Below, one piece after another: positions 1-12,300 of a stretch of DNA of 64,000 nt. The stretch is taken from NCBI RefSeq assembly GCF_022539315.1, contig NC_066323.1, forward strand, positions 6,611,719 to 6,675,718, in the 5' to 3' direction. The DNA is from Serinus canaria (Eukaryota > Chordata > Aves > Passeriformes > Fringillidae). Below the pieces are notes generated by a model. It searched no databases, was not told the origin of the DNA, and saw nothing but the letters and a program-made list of their open reading frames with translations. The translations under genes and the position numbers were made by a program. The stretch's first letter is position 1, and each line of letters opens with the position of its first letter.

Positions 1-2995
1 TTATAAAATAATTTCAATGTTAACATTACTCAGCTCTTTTAATGTTTCAAAACACTGGGATTCACAATGACTCAAACATTTGGCTTACAATGAAAATCCA
101 TATGATTAATAGTTGTCTGAGCTCTAACATAAGAAGGAGGGGGAAAATAGCTCCTGTGAATTGTCAAACCTGTTTTGCCCCAAAGAACTAATTTTATGTA
201 ACAGGTGGCACTTGAGAGTCCCTTTTGCTCTACACTACAATCAGACACTTCCATCTTTCCCATTCTTTCCAATTTAAGCCTTTCTGGAAGGCAAGAGATC
301 GCAAGAGTTACAGTAATTGAATCAAAACCTGGCTTAGTGTGTGTCAGCGTTTCTCAAACTTTTGGAAGCCCAGACACCTCAAAGGAAATGAAACCATCTT
401 CAATGAACTGCCTAAGTATTGGCCAGCCAGCGTCCATCTGCAGTTGTGCTGATTCTGGCTCTCATCAACCCTCAGCCCAGCTCTCTGGCACTGCCCCACA
501 GTAACTCCAGTGACTCACAGTGATCTATCTGCACACCCAGTGTCACTGGTGGCATCCAAGCTGACATTCACTCAAAGCATCCATCAGCTCCCCCTCTTGC
601 TCTGCTGGTTCAGGCTCTCTGCAAACCCAGCTCTGTTATTCAAACACTGCTGAAGACACGACCCCATCCCTGAGCAGTGCCATCCTTTAATTAAATCTGC
701 AGCTCAGGGCAGCCCTGCTTCTGCTATCCAGAAAGCTCCATGAATTCCTGTACACCAACACCAGGTACCAAAGCACAGCCTCAAGAGAACAGCACACATT
801 CCGTGTTTTTCAGGAGCATTTGCTGTAGTTCTGTTTCAGATCTTTCATGTAAATTCTATTACAAAACTCTGGGTTGCAAAACACAGAAGTTGCATACAAG
901 AACAAAACAATAACAACTAAATTTAATTATACACTTCCAAAGATGAAGTAAGTGACAGGTTTGCATCCAATTAGAATAGAGAAAAAAATTGGTGGAACTT
1001 AGAAAATGTTTTCTTGATTAGCAGTACTATGCACACTTTCTAAACAGTCAGTTCCAGGCACTGGGGAGCTGCATTAATCTGAGCATTGATATTTCCAGAC
1101 AGTGCTAAGTACAGAACACAATCACTGCATTATCACTGTCCCAAAGTATTTACCTTCCAGGAGCATGCACTGCACGTCAAGCTCAGAGATTCTGCATTTC
1201 TTACTAGTTTGATAAGACATGTCAAAGTCACTTCTGAGATATTAAAAAAATATAAATTACTATCTTCAGTAACACAACAGTCATAAATTAAAGACTCTGG
1301 CAGAAAAGAAGAGTAACTGAAGACGATCACTTCTCTAGATACTGTGAGGATTTTTTTATTTGTATTTCTTATTCACCTTCAAAATCTTATATTCATAAAT
1401 TTTGTGCCATTTTCCATAATGGTCCAGGAGAGAACTACACAGTTCTTCATTCAAAAATATTTTTGCAAGGTCTTCTAGTAAGATTTTTGAGTCCTACGTT
1501 TTTCTTTAGAAACCTAAAAATTAAAATACTTGGACAAATTAAACACGAGATGCATCAGTCCTCAACTAAGCAACATGAAAATACAGTTGAAAGTTTCATT
1601 ATCCAACATAAATATAACACACAACATCTAGAGCCAACAATTTTTTATTTAAGATTTAAATGACCTGAGCAGTTAATCAAGACCAACTTTCCAAGCACTC
1701 AGGAAAGGGCTGAAGTAGATAGAGCAGCAGCTATTTGCTGTAGTACTTTAACAATATAGAAGAGGGAAAAATACATCTGTAACCTGAAACTCAATTTTTT
1801 TCATGATTAACAGGTGAAAGGTACATACTACATGCTGTTATAGCAGCCTTAGTTCTCAGCCTGTTAAATCTGTATAACCCATCTACATTATCCACTGTGA
1901 AAACTGCTCATTTTAGAGAAACAATAACTCAAAATATAGTTTGCCAGAGCAGACACACAGCAAGACATATCCATACACTTACAATCTCCCTCATTTCCCT
2001 AGCCCCCTTCTTCCAAGATAACATCAGTCTGTTTTTGGAAGCACAAATTAACTTCACCACAGCTATCATGCTTAGAAATCACAAACACTGCAAAAAACCC
2101 ACTGAAGATTCCCATCCCATTAAGAGACTTTCAGGACTGTGCGTGCTTGTCATGTGGTTTGTTTCATCTTAATTTGTTGATATAGTTATAATTTCTGTTA
2201 GCACAGCTCCAGACTTCCCCCAGCTCTAACCAGCAACTGCATCTCCTGCAGCTGACACTTCGCTGCCAGGTTAGTGACCATCTTTGACATCACTTCCCAT
2301 ATTTCTAATACAAGTCAGGAAGCAGCTTCAGGTTTTCCTCTGAACACTCCCATGACTTTGCAGACTCATGTCCCTGCTATTCCTACAGAACAGTTTTCAT
2401 TTCTCCCCGTGCTGTCACAGCGGGTTTTACAGGCTGGTACCTGTCTCCACTCCCTACACCATTTTGCCATTCTTTCCCCTTCCTTCCCCAGTACTCTCCA
2501 CTTAGCAGAGAAGCATCCACTCCTCTGTTGCTTCAGAAACTGATTATACTTAATTAAATTAAGCACTTTTTTCCTCAGCTCATACTTAGCTTTGAGACTT
2601 ACCCTGCTTCTATTTCAGAACTGAAAACCATCCTGGAAAATCATGTACTTTCCAAGCTACAATAACCAGCCTAATAAAAGGCAACATCCTCAACTGTATA
2701 ATTAACAGGAGGGAATGGATCAGAGGTTTATTTTGCATTAGTTCAGATAATATTGCAGCATAAACTAGTCTACCACATCTATAGCTGGTAGCAATTTGGA
2801 TCTTTTTCACAATTTCCAACAGAAATCAAACTAAAAATTAACAAAGATGATAGTCTCAGCAACAAGTGCAAAATTTAAAAAGTAGATTCAAAATAAATCT
2901 GGAAGGGGAAACGAGCAATACCTACGAAGTACGACAAGAAAAGCACCTAATGACTTTGCACTTTTCCTAAAGACGAGGAGCACCTTCCGACTCAC
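1..2995. other. Non-coding stretch, probably first intron of a leftward gene
   Basis: AT-rich sequence with no open reading frame that resembles a known protein and no repeat I recognise. It lies just beyond a strong leftward splice donor at 2995, so the simplest reading is the start of a long first intron of the gene driven by the CpG island at 3000-4310. I looked for the first coding exon of a G-protein beta subunit on the minus strand and did not find it here. Confidence 0.4.
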
Positions 2996-4310
2996 CTTTG
3001 CTACAACAGTCACGCAAGGCACGACAGTCACAGACCCCGCCACCAAGCCGATTTACGGAATGCGGAGCCCCGAACGCGAGCTGGGCTCCTCTAGTCAGGC
3101 ACAGAGCCGAGAGCGGAGCTTCCCCAGCCCGGGAGCCGCCGGGCGCTGCCCGCAGCACACACAGGACCCAGGGCCGGGCCAGCCGATGCTGCCGGGCTGG
3201 CCGGAGCGCTGTGCCCAGCCGGCCCTGCCCTGCCCTGCCCACCCGGGCTGTCCCCGACCCCGAGCAGCAGCGGCCGGAGGGACCGCGGCGCCCAGCGGCC
3301 CCGGTGTGTCACCGAGCCGGACCAGGCGGCACCGGGGGTCGCTGCCCCCGCCCCGCCCGCTCCTCACCTCCCAGCCCGGGGCACCGAGTCTCTCCTTCCC
3401 TCCGCACGCCCCGTCCCCGGCACCACCTCAGGGACGCTCCGCGGCCCTGCCCCGGCCCCTCTCTTCCCCGCGGAGCCCGGGCGCTTCGCCCGCGCTCCGG
3501 GACGGGCGGGACGGCACCGGGTGATGCCGCCCGCCCGTCCCACCGATGTCGGCGGACCACGGGACCGCGCCCTCGCTCCGACCCCTCTCCCGCGGGGCTC
3601 TCCCTGCCCGGGGCTTCACCTGCCGGGGTCTCACGGCGCTGGGGCCGCTGCCGGCGGCGCCGCCCGAGCCCTGCCTGCCTCCCTGCCGCCCCCCCCGGCG
3701 CTGCGGTGGTGCCGCCCATGCCCCCCCCGGCGCCGCGGATGGGGCCGCCCAAGGGGCGGGGCGGGCGCGGCGGTCCCGGGCGGCCCCGCGGGGGCAGCGC
3801 CGGACGCGGCACCGGGACCTCCCCGGGACCGACGAGCCCGAGCCCGCCCCGCTGGGGCCGAGCCCATCCCCGGGCTCCGCGGTCCAGGCGGGAAGCGCAC
3901 TGGAGCCTCCCGCCCGCCCGCAGTCCCGCGGGAGCGGCCGGCGCTGCCGCCGCGCCGGGAAGCGCGGCCCGAGACCCCACGCGGCCCCGCCCGGCCGAGG
4001 CTCCCCGGCCCCGGCGCGGCGAGCGGAGCCGCGGGGGGACCGGGCACCGCCCTGGGGCGGCCGCGCGGAGCCGCGGGGGACGGGCGGAGCCACCCGGCGG
4101 CAGAGCCCGGCCGCGGGGACAGTCCCCGGGCAGCGGTACCTGCGGTGTCCGGGCGGCCGCGGAGCGCGGTGTCACCGAGCCGCCGCCATGGCGCTGCTGG
4201 GGCGGGAGCGGCTCCGCCCCGCCCGCATGGACCGGACAACGTGACGGGCCGTTGCCATGGCAGCGCTGCGTGACGTCAGAGCGCGCACAGCGCCACGCCC
4301 TTTGAGGGCG
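2996..4310 (-). promoter_or_regulatory. GNB4: CpG-island promoter of a leftward gene, probably GNB4
   Basis: About 1.3 kb of dense CpG and GC boxes with sharp edges against AT-rich flanks. Read leftward it contains several splice-donor-like sites: CAAAG|GTGAG with exon end at 2996, GGGAG|GTGAG near 3368, CGGCAG|GTGAAG near 3613 and CCGCAG|GTACCG near 4140. This pattern fits untranslated first exons of a minus-strand gene. A perfect CRE palindrome, TGACGTCA, is at 4271-4278. In vertebrates the leftward neighbour of ACTL6A is GNB4, a heterotrimeric G-protein beta subunit with a non-coding first exon, so GNB4 is the best guess by synteny. The coding exons are not in the window, so the identity is inferred and not seen. 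Long open frames on both strands here are typical artefacts of GC-rich, stop-poor DNA. Confidence 0.5.
4271..4278. promoter_or_regulatory. Perfect CRE palindrome (TGACGTCA)
   Basis: The 8-bp full consensus for CREB/ATF binding sits at the right edge of the CpG island, upstream of the leftward donors. A full palindromic CRE close to a CpG-island start site is the usual arrangement for constitutive CREB occupancy. The motif is seen directly; binding is inferred. Confidence 0.55.
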
Positions 4311-4318
4311 GAGCTTCT

Positions 4319-4830
4319 GTCACCCCGCGTGTGACAACTGTGAGGGACGGGACCTGGGACACGGGGATACGGGGCATGGAGACACTGAGGGTGACAACCG
4401 TAAGGGACGGGACACGGGTGGGGGACACTTAGAGTGACACTGAGGGTGACCCGGGGCATGGAGACACGGGACATGGGGACGCTGTCGGTAACAACTGTGA
4501 GGGACAGGACAGGGTGCTTGGGGACACGAAGACTTGGGGAATATGGACACAGGGGAATGGGGACACTGTGGGTGACAACCCTGAGTTGAGTCCCACCTGA
4601 GTGGAGGTGGGACCCCAGGGTATGGGAACCGAGAGGATGAGGTCACTAGGGAATGGAGAGCTGATGCGAGGACCTAGAGATTTCACCTGAGGGTAGGACC
4701 TTTGGGAATGGGGACTTTGGGGTGGGGACACTGGGGGACATCAGTGACATGGAGCTGGGGGTCCTGGGAGCAAGACATGGGTGGTGGGGAGCTGTGGGAG
4801 CGAGGGTGGGAGTGGGGACGTGGGATGTGG
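4319..4830. repeat. Degenerate GGGACA-rich minisatellite
   Basis: A purine-rich block built from variants of GTGACAACTGTGAGGGAC followed by GGGGACAC-type stretches. Clear restarts of the longer unit occur near 4330, 4389, 4490 and 4571, and further right only the short G-rich motif persists. Higher-order units vary from roughly 60 to 100 bp. It abuts the CpG island directly. Open frames across it are repeat artefacts. Confidence 0.6.
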
Positions 4831-5139
4831 GGACCCCCTGGAGCCTTGGGAGCCCTGCCTTCCATGGAGCCTTCAGCTTGCTGAGCCCCCCCGGGCAGGC
4901 AGCCCCCTGCTACCCCCAGCATTCCATGGCTGATTCTCCACTGGAGTGGCTGGGAAGGGACCTGCGGGCTCAGCTGAACAAAAGGAGGCTCAGGGGGACC
5001 CTATTGCTCTCCACAAGCCCCTGACAGGAGGGTGCAGCTGGGTGGGGTCAGGCTCTGCTCCCAGGGAACCAGCCATAGCCTCAAGCCATCGGATGTTTAG
5101 CCTGGACATTCCTTCCATTCAAAGGAATTTCTTCAAAGA
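4831..5139. other. Unassigned spacer
   Basis: Moderately GC-rich sequence between the minisatellite and the CR1 fragment. I see no recognisable gene or repeat. Confidence 0.3.
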
Positions 5140-5299
5140 AAGGGATTGAAGGTAGTGGTGTAGTCACCGTCCCTGGAGGTGTTGAAGGAAAGACTGGTCA
5201 TGGCACTGATGCCATGGTCTGGTTGCCATGGTGGTGTTCAGTCACAGGCTGAACTTGATGATCTCAGAGGTCTTTTCCAACCTAACTGATTCTGTGATC
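5140..5299 (+). mobile_element. CR1 LINE 3' fragment, plus orientation
   Basis: The stretch carries the standard avian CR1 3' end in order: CCCTGGAGGTGTTGAAGGAA, a TGGCACTGATGCCATGGTCT segment, TTGATGATCTCAGAGGTCTT, then CCAACCTAACTGATTCTGTG at the terminus. Only the last 160 bp are present, the usual 5' truncation left by target-primed reverse transcription. It is a dead fragment with no coding capacity. Confidence 0.88.
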
Positions 5300-5511
5300 A
5301 ATTAAAGCCCTATCTCCTCCTGAGCACGCAGCAGGATGTGGTGTTTCTCTTTGGTTAGCAGCAAGGACTGACTCCACTGAACCTGGCAGATCAATAATGT
5401 GGGGGGGAAAAAAGTGAAGTGTAGAATGGGTACTCAGATCCTGTGTGTCCCTCACAAAGCTGCAATCCCACATCCTGTAACGGGGCAGCCCTCCTCACAC
5501 CAGCATGTGTA
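5300..5511. other. Unassigned spacer
   Basis: No gene or repeat recognised. Confidence 0.3.
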
Positions 5512-5535
5512 AGACAGACAGACAGACAGACAGAC
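5512..5535. repeat. (GACA)n microsatellite
   Basis: About six tandem copies of the tetranucleotide AGAC/GACA. Confidence 0.9.
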
Positions 5536-5664
5536 ATACCATCAGGGGCTGACTGCCAGGGGTCTGTCAGTCGGGTTGGATCTGTCTGACCATTCCACGA
5601 CTGATGCTCCCACTGCGTCAAATTGCCAAACTCCAACCACAGCCAGCGAGAGACCTGGAGGGAT

Positions 5665-5740
5665 GTGGGATCGCTGCTCTGTGGGATCGCTGCTCTGTGG
5701 GATCACTGCTCTGTGGGATCGCTGCTCTGTGGGGTGCTCT
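5665..5740. repeat. 16-bp tandem repeat, 4.75 copies
   Basis: Unit GTGGGATCGCTGCTCT starts at 5665, 5681, 5697 and 5713, with a partial copy from 5729 to 5740. The third copy differs by one base (A for G). The near identity implies a recent or actively homogenised array. Each unit contains one GATC. Confidence 0.93.
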
Positions 5741-8700
5741 GGCCACACCTCTGGGTCTCTCCCGCTCCCCTGACCCTGATGCCACAGGGATACCTGTGCA
5801 GAAGCAGAGCCTCAGCACATCCCCAAGGCAGCCCTGCTCAGCCCTGCAGCACCAACCATGGCACACTTGCAGCATCCATCTCCTCAGCACGGGTCTGCCA
5901 CACCCTCAGAAACACAAACTGTCAAATTTTTGCAAAATATTTTCCATGAGTACCAAAACCTCTGTGAGTAAAGCAGTCTTTGAGCTATTAGTGTGTTACT
6001 GATACATGGCTCAGTATTAATGACAGCACGTGCTGGAACATACAGTACATACTGTAATGAAACAGCTCATTGCTTACTCTAAATCAGCCTTAAAAAGCAT
6101 GCACATTCCCTAACTGACTCAAGCCTATGATTTTAATAGCTCTGTCCTGGTTGCAAAGTCTGTGTTGTGCTGCCCTGTGCTGCAATACATCTGTCTTCCA
6201 TTTATCCAAAGGACAGATGCCATTCAGCAATGTGTTTACTTTGCATTTAATGAGTGATCACACAGCAAAAATCAACAAGGAACGGGTTTGATTTTGTTGG
6301 ACCATACTTGAGGAAAATACACTTGTCTCAGTCACTGTATCACCATATAAGTAACATAAATTTTTATAAATGGGAGAAACTGGTGCAAGGATAGTTCTCC
6401 CTTAAAATAAGCTTGTTCCCTTACATTCTTCCTAATACAATCTTCAGAACCCTGAGGAGTGGTTACTGACAAGATACCATCCCAGAATGAGCACATCATT
6501 TCTGTCTTCTGTTTTCAAACAACTCTGGAAAATAAGAGCAAGGAATTCTCTAGAAAAGTTCAGATGGTATTTGAGTAGTTACATATTATTCAATTATCAG
6601 GTTTTGTCCTTCCAGTGCTAACTAAACATTTAAAATTACATAATTTATCCTTATGACTCATTTGGGAGACAGGGAAGATTCTTCAGTGGCAGGCAGTGAA
6701 AATGGAGCCCACAGGACAGGGTTCTCCACAGGGGAACTCATCCTGCAGGGGTGGCATTGAAGTGGCTGTGGTGGTCCAAGGCAAAAACCAGCACAAAAAA
6801 CAGCAAGTGCCCCTTCTTATAAAACTCATCTCACCCACTGGGTAGTCAGTTTAGTCATTTATTAGATGAAGTTACAAATTCCTCACGAAATAGAAATCCC
6901 CAGTTCTCCTGCTGGCAGTGTTTTACCACCAGCTTTTATCCAGTTCAGCTTCTGATCACTGGTTTCACATGCCAAACCCCACTCTGCAAAATCAGAGCTA
7001 CCCCTAATGGAGCCACTCTTATGCCAGTTCTGCAATATGCTTTGTATTATTTTAGAATTTATATAAAGCATCAATTTGTTCTGCAGTGGAAGAGAAATCT
7101 TGGGACACAGTGCCAGATTAGTTTTTAAAATCAATATCCAGATCAGTTTCTCTAACATGTTCCCTCTGAATTATGAGCTACTACAGCCAACACAGCAACT
7201 TTGGTTTCTGATAGATTAAATGCTACTGCAGGCCTGTGGTGCTTGGATTCCTGCCCAGTGAGTCTGAAACACCTCCAAAGGGAAGGCAGAGGAAAGGAAC
7301 CTGTTTGGAGATTGTGCTGATTCAGCTGTAACTGAAAACAGGACAGCTCCAGCAGTGCCCTAAACATCCTTTGGATGGAAATTTGTGGAACAATGTGTTA
7401 GATCAGTGAGGGGGTATGAGGAAGCAATGAGACATTCTCTAAAAACCTTCCCAGTCTCGGCAGGGCTGAGGCCAAAAGGCACAAAGATGGACAGGGACAC
7501 ATAGAATCTAAATTACTAAAAATACCACCAGAATCTCTGCATGTCTTGGTTCCAGCGAAATGTAGGGTTCACTGTCAGCCTGGTACTTTGCTTGTACCAG
7601 AAAGCCCCCACATTTCATTAGCCCATTATCTAATTGCTTCCCAAAACACTTCAGGATACACATGGAGGTGTCATGTTTGCTCAGGAGACAAGTCAAAGGA
7701 AAAAAACAAACCAACCCATAGCTGAGAGACACAGATCCAGAGGGAATCCCCTGCACTGGTGTGACTGAATCACACAACCCCTTTGACTGACTTCGGGAAA
7801 ACAAAAGAAAAAATAAATTGTTCATTCAGACTTTAGAATAAATTTATCGAAGGGACAGTCCACTTCCTCCACAGTGGCAAGGCTGGTTTCCTTTAGGGTT
7901 GTTTGTGTCACTGCTCTCCCCACAGTTGCACCCTGCCTTTGCTTTATCCTCTTTGTTAATGTCTGACAGCTCTTCTGCCGCTGCAGTCTGCAGCTCTTCA
8001 GGGGAGATGTGCTAATCTACATCTCCTTTCCCTCACTTTGCATCTCTCTTTCCAGATCTAGGAACTAAAATGGCACTTAACCCCTTATTAATAAGTGAGC
8101 AATCTCACTTAATTTTATTCAAACCTTATGGAGAGCACAACACTTAAAAGTTCCCTTAATTTACTGATTTAATTACTCTGTTAAGCAGGATCCCACATAT
8201 TATCTTTATATTCTATATACATGATGGAAAACATATCCCTTCCTCAGCTCATTCCTAAATATGACAGCAAAGGTTTTCCTGCTTTTTCTTCAATCTCCTG
8301 GTTTTACTCTCACTGGAGTCTAGTATTCACTCCTTCCTTGCAGACCTCTCTGCTTTCTCAGGGCACAACTGGTGTAGGACAGATCCTCTTCTCTCCCACT
8401 GCTCTCCTGTCACCCCACAGCTGATGCAGAGTGGCCTTTCACATCACCAGGGAGTGGTGATCTCTGCACACCAGGTGATGCTCCACATGAAAAGCATCTG
8501 AGGTGGAAGCTCAGTTCATGTTGTTTCCGTGTCTCTAGAATTCCTGGAAGGAATGTGTGAGGCACCTGCACTGGCTGCTTACCACCAGCTCTGCTCCACG
8601 GATCACTGATTAATGGGGCAGGAGGAGGGGAACATCCTTGCTGTGTTTTGTGAGTGTCTCTGTGCTACAAAGAAACAGGGAACCCCAATTTCTAGGGCTG

Positions 8701-9162
8701 CCAATCCAGCAGTTCCTTTTATAGCCTCATGCTAATTCTCTAATATTTACTTCAAATTAAAAATTAAGGAAAAATAATGTAAGCACAAACCAAAATAATG
8801 ACAGTGGATGTCAGTGTTTTTACTTTTTGAGGTCCAGTAAAATAATTTATCAAGCTACACAGCTGGATCATTGTGCAGCTGCAGTGACTCATCCTTTTAG
8901 GAGAACTGAACAATCACTGAACACTATTAAATAGAAGAAAGGAGAGTGGGGATACATGGATAGATGCTTTATGTGCAGCCTATATATGCATGTATTTCTG
9001 AATATATTAGTACTTCTTTCAGAAAAAATGATAAAGGATACTCGTGGAACCACTGAAAGTGCTCATTGTAAAAGAAAATTAAAGGGGCTGAAAAAGCCAT
9101 TTGATCTGTAAGATCTAAGATCAGTCTGACACTGGGATCAGTGTGGGTTTCACGTGCTTGCT
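5741..9162. other. Intergenic DNA without recognised features
   Basis: About 3.4 kb of mostly AT-rich sequence. Open frames are all short and match no family I know. I saw no CR1 or other dispersed repeat. Confidence 0.4.
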
Positions 9163-9164
9163 GG

Positions 9165-9313
9165 AATTCGCAGGGTATTTCACGGCTGGAATTCACAGGG
9201 TATTTCACTGATGTAATTCACAAGGTATTTCACTGATATAATTTGCAGGGTATTTCACTGATAAAATTCACAGGGTATTTCACTGCTTAATTCAGAGGGT
9301 ATTTCACTGCTGT
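9165..9313. repeat. 25-bp minisatellite, 6 copies
   Basis: Unit starts are at 9165, 9190, 9215, 9240, 9265 and 9289. Five units are exactly 25 bp and one is 24 bp. The invariant core is GGTATTTCACTG (GGTATTTCACGG in the first unit), followed by a variable few bases and an AATTC-like start. Units differ from each other by about one to five bases. Confidence 0.93.
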
Positions 9314-12300
9314 CTGAGATGACTCGGTGAGGCAAAAGCAGAGCTCTTCTCAATCACAGTGTTCTGCAGTTCTCTGCTGCTGCAGCCCAGCCCACTGGCA
9401 AGGATGGCACGTGAGGGCTGAGAGAACTCCACAGTGTGGTTTAGAAATCCTCTGATTCCTTCTGGAGGGGGAGACGAGTAAGCAAGCAGAGGAAGGGGAA
9501 TCTTATTTAAAACCCACACAGAAAAATGTAAGAGCTTGCCTACAAATGTCAGCCTGGGATTTTCTGCAGGTTGAAGAAGCCTCACATCAGCTGTACCTCA
9601 GGCAGCACCTTTGCTCACCCTGGCCAGGGAGAAGGCTCCTTTCTACCATGGGTGGGGAATGGAAACAGACACTTCCATAAAGTGCTGTCTGCTCAAATGT
9701 CACGATGTTGGCTTTCTGCCCCATTTTCAGCTGCAGAGAACAGCAGATGGGAGGGGCAGAAACAACGAAGATCCCTTTTTAACTCTCAGTTTGAAAAATC
9801 TCTCAGTCCTTTTCAGCCAAGTAGGACTTCACCCACCTATTCTGAGCATGGCATTTCCACATCCTGCTTTGGAAACTACACTTTACCTTATACCAAACCT
9901 AATCCTCAACCCCCAGAATTTTATAGGGTGTGCAGTAGGGAGCAAACAAGGACTAATGTGCTGCCCAGAGAACAGCAAGTGATCACTTTTTGTGAGTTTT
10001 CAGTTACTTCCTCAACCAACGAAGAGTATAATGTACATTAAAGTTGTGTGCTAGGTATAAAGTGTAATGAGTGCAGACAAAAGAGAAAATGAATAGCCAT
10101 GAAAGGAGCTTAACAAAGCATTCAGTAACTGACATGGGTAGTAAAAGTGTGGAATTAGGAAGAAAGGAGTATGCAAGAAGTATTATTTTCTTCAGTCTGT
10201 TCAGAAATTGGCCTTTTCATGGAAAAAGACAGGAAGCCAAATGAATAAGCATGATCAGGAATATTCATTACCTTTAGAAATTCTCACAAATACAAGCCAC
10301 TTTCTAATCACAACAAAGCCAAACTGCTTTTCACATTTTTAATGAAAGATTCTTGCATTCCACTGCTACCCAATCTCAGGAAATCACAGGTGTAACATTT
10401 TTCAGCATGTGTATCCACAGAGTGCCACCCACAAGCACATTCACATCCAAAGCCCTGCAGCACATAACCTCAGCACTGTCCCCCTGAGCACAGTTCATGG
10501 CAGCTTCCTGCAGGCTGCAGAACTCCCAGCTCCCAGGTGCCACACTGGCAAATGCTTCGGTGAAGATCAGTAAAATGAACCAAGAATTTAACTCTGTGAG
10601 TTGCAGTTGCACTACAGTAAAGTTCACAAATTCACTTTTGGGATCGAAGCTAACCCTCGGGTGCAGTGCAGCAAGAAATACTAAATGCAGTCAAGGGTTG
10701 CATTCAGAATAATTACAGATGGATTTCCTCTTCCTCTGAACTTTGAGGCTGAGCTTACTCCAAGCTGTCAGCGGTGGTACTCAAGCTTGTAGTTTTGAAG
10801 TTTTGCCGTTTAACTTACAAAAACTTTTGGTACCCAAAGAGTTTTATGGTCATGAATCAGGAAATCGGATAGGAGAGGCTGGGATTCCAGGTCAGCAGGG
10901 GACAGAGACCATTTTTAGGAAGCTTTTCAGTGTAATAACTGGCTCTTTACCTCCATCAGCATCTCCAGTGCTGCTCTGACCCCAGGCATTCCTGAGGGAA
11001 AAGGGATTCAGTTGTGAATTTATGATGCTGGAAATGGCACTGTGGGGGAACAAGGTAGAGCAATGACACTGTCTCTGGTGTTATCTGCAACATTTTTATA
11101 GAGCTGTAAGTAATATAAAGTTATGTAACAACTGTGCCCTTAACAAACCATTGTGCCCTGCTGGTGAACACTTCATCCAAATTAAACTGGGGAGGGAGGG
11201 AATAGAGAGAACATTAAAGTTTAAGGAGAGAGCAGTTCATTCTCTCTGCAGAGCCAGTGCAGATCTGGGCTGTAGCTGTGTCTCAGTAGTTATTGGGATT
11301 TGCTACTTGCATATCACACCTGTTAAATGGGCTGAAGTATCCAGAACATCTGGGATTTTCTGCAGGTTGAAGGCTAAGATGTCTGTGGTGGTTTGGATGT
11401 GTGCATCAGTGATGGTGACTCAATATTTAGAATTAATTCAGAAAGGAAAATGAAGAACAGAGGCTGACTGGGTTTAATTTATAGACATTTTAAGGAACAC
11501 ATGGGATAAAATACCTGGTTTTATTGGGTTTTCCTTCAGTAAATAGCATAAGCAGTTGCATGGTTCTTTTTTGTCAACTGCTCTTCAATTATGAATCTCT
11601 TTCTCTGGGAAAGTAAGGCATGGAATGGTGTAAACAGCTTGCCAAGCAACCAGTGGCAGAGCCAAGATCAGATTCAGATTGCTTGCCCACCTGTCTCCTT
11701 CTATCCTTGCTGCTGAGCAAGTTACCCACACGTGAGCTTTTCAGATGGAAGAACAAGTGAGCAAAGGAGTGAAATTAAATATAAGCAGAGTGAAAATGAC
11801 CAGCATGAGAAACTAAACAAGCAAACTGCAAAAAAGAAATAGTAAAAACATTATAAAATAAAATCAGAGACTACAATAAAGAAATAGTTTCCATTTTAAC
11901 TCATGAGAGCTAATGATGTGCTAATGATTTTCCTCATACACAGAGGGCTTTGGTCCAAAACTCTGAATGAAACCATTCATGCTCTTGTGTGTATTTTTTT
12001 ACCAGAAGTTATCCGTGCTCCTAACCCAAGATGCTCCTGATTTCTGTTCTGTTGCCAGCCTGTTTTCACTGTGTGTCATCCCAGTGCTGGGGAAGGCACC
12101 AGCCTGACAGCTCCACAGGCTGGAGTTCCCCCTGTGAGTGGGGGGAAGGATGTGAGGCAGGAGGCAGCTGCTCCCCCAGAGCCTTGGCTTTCCCCTGCCC
12201 CAAAACAGCCCTGGCCTGTGAGAGAGTCACTTGGGGACAAGGGCAGTGCTGGCTTTTGTGGTGCTCCTGCTGGAGCTGGGCCGAGGCACAGCTCACACCA

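Noticed and set aside
1..2995. Searched for GNB4 coding exons on the minus strand
   Set aside because: No segment encodes the conserved N-terminal helix or WD repeats of a G-beta protein; the gene body must lie left of the window if the assignment is right.
2998..4305. 435-codon plus-strand open frame and several long minus-strand frames in the CpG island
   Set aside because: Arginine-, proline- and alanine-rich translations occur on both strands and in several frames at once, as expected where stop codons are rare in GC-rich DNA. No domain is visible.
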